A DNA stretch of 49,268 nt from JAVJRN01 sp047635055 (GTDB lineage: Bacteria > Bacteroidota > Bacteroidia > Cytophagales > Cyclobacteriaceae), in the NCBI GenBank assembly GCA_047635055.1, contig JBLIIJ010000015.1, positions 1 through 49,268 on the forward strand, read 5' to 3'. This document shows positions 1 to 9,512 of this stretch, piece by piece. The notes beneath the pieces are model-generated. The model was not told the DNA's origin, made no database searches, and worked only from the letters and a program-made list of their open reading frames with translations. A program made the position numbers and the translations under genes. Numbering within the stretch: position 1 is the first letter of the stretch; every line of letters starts with the position of its first letter.

Positions 1-146
1 GAGCTGGAGGAAGAAATCATTCCATCTCCATTAGGATCCAGAACCGAACCTGTAGCAGGTTCAATAATCAATCCTTTTGTCTGAGAAAAAGCGCAAAACG
101 CTCCAAAAAATATAACTAAAAAGATTCCAAAGCGCAGTTGTCGCAT
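1..146 (-). CDS. Secreted protein, N-terminal end only (cut by window edge)
   Basis: The reading frame starts at an ATG on the minus strand (complement of 144-146) and runs off the left edge after 48 codons. The visible N-terminus is MRQLRFGIFLVIFFGAFCAF followed by SQTKG, a clear Sec signal peptide. After it comes an acidic stretch with LDPNGDGM, the kind of Asp/Gly-rich segment found near the start of large T9SS-exported proteins of this phylum. The family cannot be named from so little sequence. Three spaced direct repeats lie 60-110 bp upstream and may regulate it. Confidence 0.6.
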   Translation of the reverse strand, partial: MRQLRFGIFLVIFFGAFCAFSQTKGLIIEPATGSVLDPNGDGMISSSS

Positions 147-206
147 ATTCTATAGTCGGTTTTGAAAAACAATAAAATTGTATTCTGTAAGAAAATACTA
201 AACTAT

Positions 207-257
207 CTCGTTAAACGGTTAAAAAACTCGTTGAATGAGTAAAATAACTCGTTGAAT
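207..257. promoter_or_regulatory. Three phased CTCGTT direct repeats
   Basis: CTCGTT occurs at 207-212, 227-232 and 248-253, so the copies are 20 and 21 bp apart, about two helical turns. The last two are embedded in the longer identical word AACTCGTTGAAT. They lie upstream of the minus-strand secreted gene that starts at 146. Phased direct repeats of this kind often bind response regulators. No protein can be assigned from the sequence alone. Confidence 0.35.
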
Positions 258-410
258 TAAGTGACAAAAAGATGAACGGCTAACATGCTTTTAAATCGAA
301 AAATTCTATTTATTTGACAAATAAAAAAACTCCGTTATAAGACATTTATCGACGACTCTAGAACGGTATAACTGGATTTTTTATATAAGCTGATGGTATG
401 AAAATCACAA

Positions 411-436
411 ACAAAAAAACCGCCGAAAGGCAGTTT
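411..436 (-). terminator. Rho-independent terminator behind the HPF pseudogene
   Basis: Read on the minus strand, aaac-t-gcc pairs with ggc-g-gttt around a TTTC loop, and a run of seven T follows. On the plus strand the arms are 417-424 and 429-436. It lies about 20 bp after the original stop codon of the broken hibernation-factor gene, as expected for its native terminator. Confidence 0.7.
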
Positions 437-454
437 TGATATTGATTGCTAATT

Positions 455-736
455 TTATTTCGCAAGCATTTTTTCTTTGTACTTTCCAGCTGACGCTTGA
501 GCGCCTCTGCTGTCGCGTCAAATTCTTTTTCTTTTGCAAAGAGTTGGTTGCCCGGAAGGTTTAATTTTATTACCACCATTCTATTTTCTCTTGCATCATC
601 CTGCTCGACTCGCATGAATACTTCACTGGCAATCAATAAGATCATAAAATGTGTCCAACTTATTCGACTTTTGCTGAATAAAGTCCACCAATTTTTGATC
701 TGAGTCGAAGTGGATTGAATGCATCTGTAGTTTCAT
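455..736 (-). pseudogene. hpf: Broken HPF/RaiA-type ribosome hibernation factor
   Basis: The minus strand from ATG 736 reads MKLQMHSIHFDSDQKLVDFI and continues to FYDLIDCQ, the N-terminal half of a short S30AE/HPF protein of Bacteroidota, then hits TGA at 623-625. In another frame the protein continues with SEVFMRVEQDDARENRMVVI, then KLNLPGNQLFAKEKE. About nine residues are missing before EALKRQL. A second frame change restores the normal ending YKEKMLAK and TAA (455-457). Two frameshifts plus an in-frame deletion make this a real pseudogene rather than one sequencing error. The intact family member is about 100 residues and binds idle 70S ribosomes. A working copy is presumably elsewhere in the genome. 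The native terminator is still present downstream. Confidence 0.85.
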
Positions 737-750
737 GATACTTAATTAGA

Positions 751-1662
751 GCTAACTTTGGTGACTCTCCTTTGGGTATGAGTACTTTTACCATAGAAAA
801 TGGAGTTGGATCTGTTACAACTTCCACTGACCCATTGACATTTTATGTAATCAAAGTGCTTCCTGACTTTAATGATACATTCGATGGAGATGCTTCTTAC
901 TTCAGTACAGGTGGAGACGCAGAGATAACAGCTTTCGAAGTAAGTAATGTGATCATCGGAGCAACACGAATGCCAGCTCCTTTTCAAAGCAACTTATTTC
1001 ATTTGGAAGGAGAATCTGATCTGAATGATTCTGGTTAATATATAAGTCAAGTAGGCCATAGAACACAGGACGCTGGTTTCTTTGCCGATTTCTTTGAGAC
1101 AGGAAGTGATGTGGTAGAATATTATTATAACGTAAATATTAATTTCGGAACATTGCCAACAGTATTTGGTAATAATCCACAATCAAAAGAGTTTTTTATG
1201 GCTTAGCATTATGCTAGTTATATGAATTAAGTAGCAGAACAGGGGCGCAAAGAATATGATTTGCCCATGTTTGTGAGTGCTTGGATCGTTCAACAGACGG
1301 AAGACCTTCCGGGTGCTTATCCTAATGGAGGACCTGTTTCCAGAGTCATGGATATCTATAAAGCGGCTGCACCTAGTATCGTTATCATTTGTCCTGATAT
1401 ATACCTGCCAAATTATAAGGAAATATATGCGATGTATGATAAAGAGAACAATCCACTCTTAGTGCCAGAATCATCTCTTGATTCTGCCAGAGCTTTTTAC
1501 GCATTTGTAGAGCATGATGCCATTTGTTTTTCGCCATTTGAATTTCAAGAAACCAATTTGGATGTGTCTGGTGGAGATCAATTCGTTTATTCTCCGGGTA
1601 ATGTCGATACTATTTATACCCCGTGCGTTTATAAGGTGAAAATGTATAATAGGTCAAAATAA
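751..1662 (+). pseudogene. Remnant of a GH35/DUF5597-type beta-galactosidase, fused to an unknown fragment
   Basis: One reading frame is interrupted by TAA (1036), TAG (1204) and TAA (1228). From about 1120 on it matches the GH35-type beta-galactosidases that carry DUF5597 (as in Cellvibrio Bgl35A), with EFFMA-stop-HYASYMN-stop-VAEQG, LPMFVSAW, GPVSRVMDIYKAAAPSI, CPDIYLPNYKE, a VPES segment and EHDAICFSPF. The two later stops fall where the family has Trp (W-H-Y-A) and, usually, a polar residue, so TGG-to-TAG and CAA-to-TAA transitions are likely. The first about 110 residues (FGDSPLGMSTFTI onward) do not look like the GH35 N-terminus and may be a different beta-sandwich protein joined by a deletion. 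The N-terminal half of the barrel and the C-terminus are missing. Such an enzyme would have removed terminal beta-galactose, which fits the PUL next to it. Confidence 0.7.
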
Positions 1663-1922
1663 GTACGACTCAGGAAATTTAAATCTCACGATGTGGGGTT
1701 TATTTCCCGATGCTCGCATCGAATAACATACGATCATCCAACATCATACCTCGTAAACTCGCTCCGAGGTTATTTATTAGTAGGAATATACTCATTTGCG
1801 TTATTTACCCCACTGATTGATTTATTCCGCCCCTCAAAGGTGAGTAGATTCGTAGAGCTTTGACCTGATTGAAATACTTGATAATTATTTATCAAACAAT
1901 TTGATCTGACCAAGGCTATTAT
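1663..1922. other. Intergenic region with two small inverted repeats
   Basis: No coding frame is visible. There are two short palindromes, CGATGC/GCATCG at 1708-1721 and ACCTCG/CGAGGT at 1748-1770. Neither is followed by a T-run, so neither is a convincing terminator. The region must hold the promoter of the first PUL gene, but no good TTG-N19-TAnnTTTG pair was found. Confidence 0.4.
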
Positions 1923-4900
1923 ATGAATCAAACAGTTCGAGTTTTTGTATTGCTATTACTTGTTCCTATTTCTTATCAAGGTATAGGACAAGTGAGATGG
2001 GTAGGTGCTACGAATAATCTTTTTTTCGAGGAGACCAATTGGGTTGATAGTAGTACAGGTTCTTCACCTACCTCAGGTTCTATTGATCCTTCAAAAATCA
2101 TAAACTTCAATCTTGAAATTTCAAATGCTGTTCAAAACCTTTCTGCGGAAGGAATAATTCAACTTGGAACAGGAACGCTGACTTTGAATAATGTATCACT
2201 AACAGCCAATGCAATTGGCGGAGGCAAACTCATTATTGAAGAAAAGGCATATGTAGATTTAGCCGATGCAGATCCGATTCAAAATAATGCGGAAATCGAT
2301 TTTTATTCTGGCATTGGCTGGGTCAGGCTTTTAAATAAAAACAGCTCAGTCGTTTACGCGAATAACGTCTTACAGTTTAAAATTAATGGCGCTACGGCTG
2401 ACTTTCCTTCCAACATAAGATTCGACAATTATTATCTTTCTGGGACAGTAATTAGAAGTGGCTTGTCTACAGTTTCTCCATTGACCATTTTCAGCCAATC
2501 AAACCAAGCTGGGCAATCTGTGAAAGTAGATGTCGGAACTATTCATAAAGGAAAAAGTATTCCAGCTTTTATGAATAATAAGATGAGGTCATTTAATCTA
2601 AAAAGAGGGTTTTCATTGGTACTTGCTACCAATGAAGACGGCTCGGGGAAGAGTAAGAACTTTATTGCTTCGGAAACTGACTTGTTCATCAATGAGCTAC
2701 CAGCGTATCTTCAAAATAATGTCTCCTTTATCAGACTCATACCGTGGAACTGGGTATCGAAAAAAGGTATCGGAGGGACGAGCAAAGGTTTAAATGAAAC
2801 GTGGTTTTATCAGTGGAGCAGCAATGGGAACTCATCATTGGCAGAAGAATATGCACCTATGGCTTGGGGCAAAAATGCCATAGACTCAGATGCAGATGTC
2901 CAACTTTTTATAGGGAAATATAAATCAACCCACGCATTGGCTTTCAACGAAAGCGATCATTGCGAAGGGCAGTCGGGGCAATATGGAGATTTGTGTAAAA
3001 CAGATGTGGCTGCAGCCTCATATCTCAATTTACCCAAAACTGGGTTGAGAATGGTCTCTCCTTCAGGTCGGGAAAATGCCCCATTCGGCTGGCTTAAAGA
3101 ATGGTATGACAAAACAATAGTGCTCGATGGAAGAGTAGATGTGATCGGCGTACATTGGTATGACTGGGGCAGCAACCCTGAAGCTAATCCTCACCACAGC
3201 GCGACAGTAATTTTCAATAGATTCAAAATCTATCTTAAAAATGTACATGATTTGTATAATATGCCTATTTGGATCACGGAGTTCAATGCCAACCCTAACC
3301 GATCCAATGCCACAAATTTGGCTTTTATGCAATTGGCTTTGCCTTTCCTTGAAACGCTAGATTATGTGGAGCGATATGCTTGGTTTCAGCCAAACTCGGG
3401 AGTGGCTGACTATTATGATACCGATGGAAACTACACCAACGTCGGTACATATTATCGTGACCTTATGTCCTTGGCTTCTATGTCAGAAAATACTTATGCG
3501 GCTAAAAACAGCATGGATTTTAGATATGGCTTCAACATGGCTGATGGAAATCTACTGATCAATGGTGGTTTCGAAAATGGTAACATAGACTTTTGGAAAG
3601 GCTATAACAACGCATTGCTAACTGATGGAAATGTGCGAACTGGAAGTACCGCAGGTCGTATTTCATCAGGGGATGGTAGTCTTTTTCGTGAGGAAGCGGT
3701 GGAGCCAAATCGAAAGTATAAGGTATCATTTTATTCACAATGGAATGCCGCACCCACAGCTCAAATGAATGTCAGAATTTTGGATCATCCAGCCGGAAAC
3801 GTCCTCTTGACCGAACCAATTCCCACAGCCACACAATATGAATTAGTCGATGTTAGTTTTGTCGTTCCGGCCGATGTTGACTCAATAAAAATTCAATTCT
3901 ATAAGCCTCCGGGGCAGCCTTTGTGGTTTTTGGATGATGTAGTCTTAAGTATAGCAGAAGGAGGGTCTTATGTCAAATGGCTCGGAACTATCGATACGGA
4001 TTGGAACAAGGGCACTAACTGGGACTTAGGATTTGTGCCCGACGGAAGCAACAATGTAATCATTTCGCAAACGGCCAATATGCCTTCTATCACTCAAGGG
4101 GAGTATTTGGTAAATAACTTGGAGATTGAAGATGGTGCTTCACTCACATTGAATGGCACGGCCAACTTGACGGTATTAGAAAATATGACGGCTAACTTAG
4201 GATATGCTGATGTTACTTTTGGCGCATCCCTATTGCTAAAAGGAATCGCCACAGGTAGCAATCATCGTTTTTCAAGAACAACTACATTTTCATCAAACTC
4301 AGGAAAATACAGCGTGGTTGGCTCGCCAATAACTTCAGGTAATACGGCTAATTTGGGAAGCCCCGTTTATGCGTATGACGAAAATCAAGCCTTTGGGACA
4401 GATGGGAGCGATCGTTTCACTCCAGTAATTGGAATTCCCATGATATCAGGCGATGCGTTCTTTTCCGCTTCTTCAGGCACCATTACTTTTACAGGTACAC
4501 CTAATACCGGAACGGTCAATCAGTCAATGGTTTACAATGATAGCGACGGTTCAAATGCCGGTTTCAATTTAATAGCCAATCCTTACACTTCGTCGTTAGA
4601 TTTCGACGCATTGATGGCTGGAAACAGTTCCGTATTGGCATCAGAGACCATTTATGTATGGGACGATGGAGGATCAGACATAGGTCAAAGGTCTAGTAAT
4701 GATTACCTCGTGATTAATGATCTTGGGGCGACAAGAATAAGTGTGAATGGCCGTGAAAACAGCTGGGATGATGGCATTCGTTCTATGCAAGGCTTTTTTG
4801 TCAAGGCCAATCAGCATGCGGACTTTAAGTTTACACCAGAGATGATGATAGCAGGTAAAAACGACGGGTCTTCCTTTTACAGAAAGGAGGTTACTCAAAA

Positions 4901-5561
4901 AAATACTTTACGAATATCATTGTCTAACCAAAATTATTACAGCGATTGCCTCATAGGTCTCAGGGAAGATGCGACCATGAAGATGGATCAAAAATATGAT
5001 GCTCCAGCAATCCAAAGTAATAGTCCATTAAGGATAACCACAGCCTTGGACGGTAAAGCCTTGGCGATTCAAGGATTGCCTGATAATTTGGAAGCGGTCA
5101 TTATTGAGCTAAATATCGAAAGCGTTTTGGAAGGTTGGTTTGAACTACAGCTAAGCGAAGGTGGCTTAGCGGAGTACTCCGTTTATTTAATGGATAATGT
5201 TTTAAACACATCCGTCAATCTGCTAAGCAATATTTATCGGTTTGAGATGGGCGCTGAAAAGGACAATGCACGATTTCAATTGGCCATATCACGTAGGGAT
5301 GTATTGATGCGACAAGAAGTAACAACAAAGGATTGTAGAATTTTTGTAACCAATGATTTGCTCAAATTTCAGCTTGCTGACCAAGTAGAAAGAGTGGAGA
5401 TACATATATTGGATATTGGAGGAAAAAGGATACAGACATATGCCGCCATTTCTTTACGGCATGGCGAAGGACAGGTTGATTTTAATTTAAATGGATTATT
5501 CATTATCAAAATTATCACTATGGAAGGTGTCATTATTCGAAAAATCATCACGCATGACTAA
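1923..5561 (+). CDS. Large T9SS-secreted Asl1/GH128-like glycoside hydrolase with CBM-like domain
   Basis: A 1212-residue secreted protein. Residues 1-23 are a signal peptide. Residues 25-270 form a beta-rich domain with no known catalytic motif, also present in the protein at 20616. Residues about 275-540 are the Asl1-like catalytic core (PF11790, GH128-like): IPWNWVSKKG, AFNESDH with probable acid/base E343, IGVHWYDWG, and IWITEFNAN with probable nucleophile E453. Residues 543-678 (NLLINGGFENG to WFLDDVVLS) resemble a CBM4/9/22-type jelly roll. Residues 680-1150 are a module shared with the protein at 29564. The end is a T9SS type A sorting domain. GH128 is known for endo-beta-1,3-glucanase activity, but the relation is distant and the PUL context suggests a galactan, so the substrate is open. 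The stop overlaps the next gene's start (ATGACTAA), so they are co-translated. Confidence 0.8.
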   Translation: MNQTVRVFVLLLLVPISYQGIGQVRWVGATNNLFFEETNWVDSSTGSSPTSGSIDPSKIINFNLEISNAVQNLSAEGIIQLGTGTLTLNNVSLTANAIGGGKLIIEEKAYVDLADADPIQNNAEIDFYSGIGWVRLLNKNSSVVYANNVLQFKINGATADFPSNIRFDNYYLSGTVIRSGLSTVSPLTIFSQSNQAGQSVKVDVGTIHKGKSIPAFMNNKMRSFNLKRGFSLVLATNEDGSGKSKNFIASETDLFINELPAYLQNNVSFIRLIPWNWVSKKGIGGTSKGLNETWFYQWSSNGNSSLAEEYAPMAWGKNAIDSDADVQLFIGKYKSTHALAFNESDHCEGQSGQYGDLCKTDVAAASYLNLPKTGLRMVSPSGRENAPFGWLKEWYDKTIVLDGRVDVIGVHWYDWGSNPEANPHHSATVIFNRFKIYLKNVHDLYNMPIWITEFNANPNRSNATNLAFMQLALPFLETLDYVERYAWFQPNSGVADYYDTDGNYTNVGTYYRDLMSLASMSENTYAAKNSMDFRYGFNMADGNLLINGGFENGNIDFWKGYNNALLTDGNVRTGSTAGRISSGDGSLFREEAVEPNRKYKVSFYSQWNAAPTAQMNVRILDHPAGNVLLTEPIPTATQYELVDVSFVVPADVDSIKIQFYKPPGQPLWFLDDVVLSIAEGGSYVKWLGTIDTDWNKGTNWDLGFVPDGSNNVIISQTANMPSITQGEYLVNNLEIEDGASLTLNGTANLTVLENMTANLGYADVTFGASLLLKGIATGSNHRFSRTTTFSSNSGKYSVVGSPITSGNTANLGSPVYAYDENQAFGTDGSDRFTPVIGIPMISGDAFFSASSGTITFTGTPNTGTVNQSMVYNDSDGSNAGFNLIANPYTSSLDFDALMAGNSSVLASETIYVWDDGGSDIGQRSSNDYLVINDLGATRISVNGRENSWDDGIRSMQGFFVKANQHADFKFTPEMMIAGKNDGSSFYRKEVTQKNTLRISLSNQNYYSDCLIGLREDATMKMDQKYDAPAIQSNSPLRITTALDGKALAIQGLPDNLEAVIIELNIESVLEGWFELQLSEGGLAEYSVYLMDNVLNTSVNLLSNIYRFEMGAEKDNARFQLAISRRDVLMRQEVTTKDCRIFVTNDLLKFQLADQVERVEIHILDIGGKRIQTYAAISLRHGEGQVDFNLNGLFIIKIITMEGVIIRKIITHD

Positions 5562-7707
5562 ACAAACGTTTTTTGTATTCATTTTTTTGATTTTCGTCTA
5601 TGGAGTCACGGCTCAGGATAGGCCAAATGTCATTGTTATTTTGGCAGATGATCTCGGCTATGCCGATGTGGGTTTTAATGGGTCAAAAGAAATCCCAACG
5701 CCAAATATTGATCGAATTGCAGCAGGTGGTGTCAAATTCACCGATGGATATGTGACCTATCCGGTTTGTGGGCCTAGCCGTGCTGGGTTGATTACAGGTC
5801 GATATCAAAATAGGTTTGGCTATGCTACCAACCCAATTATAGCGCCAAATGATGCCACTATGGGTTTGCCTTTAACAGAACGGACATTGGCCACTGAGTT
5901 AAAAAAAGTCGGCTATACGAACGCTATCATTGGGAAATGGCATTTAGGTACACACGAATCTTTGAAACCAGATAAAAGGGGTTTTGATCATTTTTTTGGT
6001 TTTTTATCCGGAGGACATAGATACTTTCCTGAAGAGTACGTGCTCAATGATTTGTCAGAAGTGAAAAAAGATTGGGATTGGTATCTAACAAAGCTTTTGA
6101 TGAATAACACCCCAGTGGAGGAAACAGAATATCTCACGGATGCGCTCAGTAGGGAAGCGGTTAATTTTATTGATCAAAATAAGGAAAAGCCCTTTTTTCT
6201 CTATTTAGCTTATAACGCACCACATGGTCCCTTGCAAGCCACAGAAACGTATTTAAATCGCTTTCAACATATTGAAAACGAAAAACGAAGAACGTATGCT
6301 GCTATGGTCAGCGCCATGGACGATGGAATTGGTACCGTTTTAAATAAACTGGAAGAGTTAAAGTTGGATAAAAATACCCTCGTTGTTTTTTTATCGGATA
6401 ATGGCGGACCTGAGCATCACAATGCTTCTGATAATGGGGTACTTCGAGCAGGAAAAGGGAGCATGTACGAAGGAGGCATTCGCGTACCATTTGCAATGAA
6501 ATGGCCATCGAAAATTAAAGCTGGAAGTGTTTATAAGCAGCCAGTCATGTCATTTGATATTTTTGCCACGGTCTGTGCCAATGTAAATGTTGACGCAAAA
6601 AATGAACTTGATGGCGTAGATCTCCTTCCATTTCTCAATAGATCAAAGAAAGGTGCTCCCCACCTTGCATTACATTGGCTAGATATGGGAAACAATGACT
6701 ATAGCACGAGAATTGGAGATTTCAAAGTCGTTAAAGAGAATAAAGCAGTCAATGAAGCATTTGACTTGTCTAAGGATAAAAGTGAGAAAAAGCCCATTAA
6801 TAGTTCCACTAGATTAACAGAACTGTTAAAAAGTCACCGTTCGTGGAGGGATTCTTTGCCGGATCCAATTTTCTTAGGTCTTGAGGATAGGAAAACCTAT
6901 AAGGATATCCAAAATAGTATGCCTGAGGGTTATAAGCTGGCATGGGCCGAGGAATTTAATTTTGGAGAAACGCCAACCAAAAATAAATGGCAATTTGAGG
7001 AAGGTTTTGTTAGAAATAAAGAACTTCAGTGGTATACCAATCAGAACGCCACAATCAAAGATGACAAGTTGATCATTGAGGCCAGAAGAGAGAAGGTGAT
7101 AAACTCAAGCTACGAGGCAAAGCACGAGAGCTGGAAGAAAAGCAGAAATCAAGCAGATTATACTTCAAGTTGTATTAAAACCAAGGATCATTTTTCCTTT
7201 CAATACGGGATTATGGAAGTCAAAGCCAAAATTGACACTTCTATGGGTTTATGGCCAGCAATTTGGCTCATAGGTAAAGAACGAAAATGGCCAGCATGTG
7301 GTGAAATTGATATGATGGAGTTTTACAGACATGATGGAGAGGCCAAAATACTGGCCAATACGGCCTACAGTTTGAAGGAAGGAAATAAGCCAATTTGGAA
7401 TTCTACTAAATTGACACTTACCGAATTGTTAAAGAAAAACCCGAATTGGTCGAATGAATTTCATGTTTGGAAAATGAATTGGACGGAAGCGTACATTCAT
7501 CTCTACCTTGATGACGAACTCATCAACGTTACCACATTAGAGGATAAAACGAACACTGAAGGATTTAACCCATTCAGACAGCCGCATTATATTTTATTGA
7601 ACATGGCTATAGGCGAGAATGGCGGAAATCCGGAAAACACCACTTTCCCGAAAACCTTTGAGGTTGATTATGTTAGAGTCTATCAGAAGTCAATTAATGC
7701 GTTTTGA
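5554..7707 (+). CDS. Sulfatase-GH16 bifunctional fusion protein
   Basis: The ATG at 5554 overlaps the previous stop and gives a clean signal peptide ending VTAQ; an upstream in-frame start would lack one. The product is 717 residues. Residues 22-450 are a complete type I sulfatase: metal ligands D32-D33, CGPSR at 72-76 whose Cys72 would be converted to formylglycine, GKWHLG, and SDNGGPEHH. Residues 455-717 are a complete GH16 domain: AWAEEFN, LWPAIWLI, and GEIDMME with nucleophile E584, D586 and acid/base E589 in the beta-bulge arrangement, ending FEVDYVRVYQK. The GEIDMMEF context is closest to the laminarinase/beta-1,3-galactanase side of GH16 rather than typical agarases. No T9SS domain is present, so it is probably periplasmic or released. 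It would link desulfation to endo-cleavage on one polypeptide. Specificity is not proven by sequence. Confidence 0.88.
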   Translation: MTKQTFFVFIFLIFVYGVTAQDRPNVIVILADDLGYADVGFNGSKEIPTPNIDRIAAGGVKFTDGYVTYPVCGPSRAGLITGRYQNRFGYATNPIIAPNDATMGLPLTERTLATELKKVGYTNAIIGKWHLGTHESLKPDKRGFDHFFGFLSGGHRYFPEEYVLNDLSEVKKDWDWYLTKLLMNNTPVEETEYLTDALSREAVNFIDQNKEKPFFLYLAYNAPHGPLQATETYLNRFQHIENEKRRTYAAMVSAMDDGIGTVLNKLEELKLDKNTLVVFLSDNGGPEHHNASDNGVLRAGKGSMYEGGIRVPFAMKWPSKIKAGSVYKQPVMSFDIFATVCANVNVDAKNELDGVDLLPFLNRSKKGAPHLALHWLDMGNNDYSTRIGDFKVVKENKAVNEAFDLSKDKSEKKPINSSTRLTELLKSHRSWRDSLPDPIFLGLEDRKTYKDIQNSMPEGYKLAWAEEFNFGETPTKNKWQFEEGFVRNKELQWYTNQNATIKDDKLIIEARREKVINSSYEAKHESWKKSRNQADYTSSCIKTKDHFSFQYGIMEVKAKIDTSMGLWPAIWLIGKERKWPACGEIDMMEFYRHDGEAKILANTAYSLKEGNKPIWNSTKLTLTELLKKNPNWSNEFHVWKMNWTEAYIHLYLDDELINVTTLEDKTNTEGFNPFRQPHYILLNMAIGENGGNPENTTFPKTFEVDYVRVYQKSINAF

Positions 7708-8007
7708 TTTAGGTACTTATGGTACTTTTCTGAAAATGTGCTATCTCCCTATTTTCACCATCCCAAAAGCGTCAAAGTTATTTTGAAATTAATGGGTAGT
7801 TTGTTATTCAAGGTTCAGACAATCGATAAGACTACATAATTAGGTTAGTAGAATAGCATAAAAATAGCCCTCTCATCAAGAATACGGCTTTTGGAGCCTT
7901 TAAAATCATCTTTTGATCTATATACCCTAGTCAAAGACTTAATGCACCTCCATTTCCTAAGGCTCAAACAATAGATTTGAGAAGATTTTAAATGAAACCA
8001 ATGAGAG
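7708..8007. other. 300-bp gap inside the PUL
   Basis: No coding frame is supported on either strand. No T-tailed hairpin is seen after the fusion gene. A perfect -7-type box (see 7972-7979) near its right end suggests an internal promoter for the sulfatase and regulator genes. Confidence 0.4.
7972..7979 (+). promoter_or_regulatory. Possible Bacteroidota -7 box
   Basis: TAGATTTG matches TAnnTTTG exactly and lies 29 bp before the GTG start at 8008. A TTG at the proper -33 distance is not present, so the assignment is weak. Confidence 0.3.
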
Positions 8008-9468
8008 GTGAATAAACGGAATTCCAAACATTTGATATTTTTTGCAGTACTCATATTTGTAGGACTTGCAATTGTGACATCTGGCTGCTCTGATAAGATC
8101 GATTCGGGAAATAATTCGAATGAAAAAGAAAATAAAAACCCTAATGTGATCATTATATTAGCGGATGATGCTGGTTATGCTGACTTTGGTTTTATGGGTA
8201 GCCAAGATATCAAAACGCCAAATTTAGATCAGTTAGCAAAAGAGGGAACCATATTTACGGATGCTCACGTCACAGCTTCCGTATGCAGTCCAAGTCGTGC
8301 AGGTATTCTTACCGGAAAGTATCAGCAGCGATTCGGTCATGAGTGTAATCTAGAACCCAATCAAACGACAGCATTCGACTCGGCACAAGTGACTATTGCA
8401 GAATTCCTGAAAAGTAAGAATTACAATACTTCAATATTCGGAAAATGGCATTTAGGAGAGGCATCACATCAGCATCCACAGAAAAATGGGTTCGATTATT
8501 TTTGGGGATTCTTAGCAGGAGGGAGAAGCTATTTTCCTTCCGAATCCCAGGATTCCGCTGGCAAGTCAAGCGCAATACAAGAAAATGGACAATGGGGAAA
8601 ATTGCAAGGTTATTTGACCGATGAAATAGGAATAAAGGCCTCAGATTACATTCAGAGAACCGCGAAAGAAGATAATCCATTTTTTATGTATTTGTCTTTC
8701 AATGCACCCCATACGCCGATGCACGCTAAGGCGGAGGTTATTGAAATGTTTGGGGCTGATCACGAACGACCAGTTTATGCCGCCATGCTTTGGTCCATGG
8801 ATGAGGCGGTGGGAAAAGTGATTTCAACGTTAAAAGAACAAGGGATTTATGATAATACGCTTATATTTTTCCTAAGTGATAATGGAGGAGCACATAACAA
8901 TAATTCAAGCGTTGCACCATTTAAAGGTTGGAAAGGCAATCAGTTTGAAGGAGGAACAAGAATACCATTTACAGTAACATGGAATGGTACGCTTCCCGCG
9001 AAAAAGCAATTCTCGGGGTTGTCATCTTCCCTGGATATATATAAAACAATAGCCTCATTTTGGGAAGTACAACCAACGCTTGACGGTAGTGATTTGATAC
9101 CGTTTTTAGTTGGTGATAAAACGGGTAGCCCTCATGACAAACTTTTCTGGCGTAAAGATGAAATGGCCACTATTCGATCAAAAAACTACAAATACATCAC
9201 TTTGCGTGATTCGATATCGGTCATGTATGATTTGAAAAAGGACAAAGAAGAGCTAGTAGATATTCAAAAGGAATACCCAAAAATTGTTGATGCCATGGAA
9301 TTCGATTTGAATCTATGGCAGCAGGAGCTGAAAAGTCCATTGTGGAAAGAGCCGGAATCTTGGAATATGGTTACTCGAAGAATTTATTCTGACCTTATGA
9401 AAAATGAATCTATCAATGTGAGAGAGCCGAGTGATTTACGCCAAGTTGACACGGCAAAAATGCATTAA
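8008..9468 (+). CDS. Formylglycine-type sulfatase, lipoprotein
   Basis: 486 residues. The start is a GTG at 8008; an in-frame TGA lies immediately upstream, so no ATG is available. The N-terminus is a lipoprotein signal with lipobox VTSGC (Cys27). Family S1 sulfatase features follow: metal ligands D53-D54, CSPSR at 93-97 with Cys93 as the formylglycine precursor, GKWHLGE near 147, FNAPHTP, and LSDNGG. It ends with the usual small C-terminal beta sheet and W-containing tail. It would remove sulfate esters from the PUL substrate, anchored to a membrane; the family acts exo or endo depending on subfamily, which cannot be assigned here. Activation needs a formylglycine-generating enzyme or anSME, and neither is in the window. 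The HTCS gene follows after 44 bp. Confidence 0.87.
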   Translation: MNKRNSKHLIFFAVLIFVGLAIVTSGCSDKIDSGNNSNEKENKNPNVIIILADDAGYADFGFMGSQDIKTPNLDQLAKEGTIFTDAHVTASVCSPSRAGILTGKYQQRFGHECNLEPNQTTAFDSAQVTIAEFLKSKNYNTSIFGKWHLGEASHQHPQKNGFDYFWGFLAGGRSYFPSESQDSAGKSSAIQENGQWGKLQGYLTDEIGIKASDYIQRTAKEDNPFFMYLSFNAPHTPMHAKAEVIEMFGADHERPVYAAMLWSMDEAVGKVISTLKEQGIYDNTLIFFLSDNGGAHNNNSSVAPFKGWKGNQFEGGTRIPFTVTWNGTLPAKKQFSGLSSSLDIYKTIASFWEVQPTLDGSDLIPFLVGDKTGSPHDKLFWRKDEMATIRSKNYKYITLRDSISVMYDLKKDKEELVDIQKEYPKIVDAMEFDLNLWQQELKSPLWKEPESWNMVTRRIYSDLMKNESINVREPSDLRQVDTAKMH

Positions 9469-9512
9469 AAGATCTGAGAGCGTTCCAATATATTATATGG
9501 ATTATAGGTAGC

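Noticed and set aside
1693..1811. GTGGGGT at about 1693 and ACCCCAC at about 1805 as ends of a small mobile element
   Set aside because: Only 7 bp match, with no flanking similarity and no target duplication visible.
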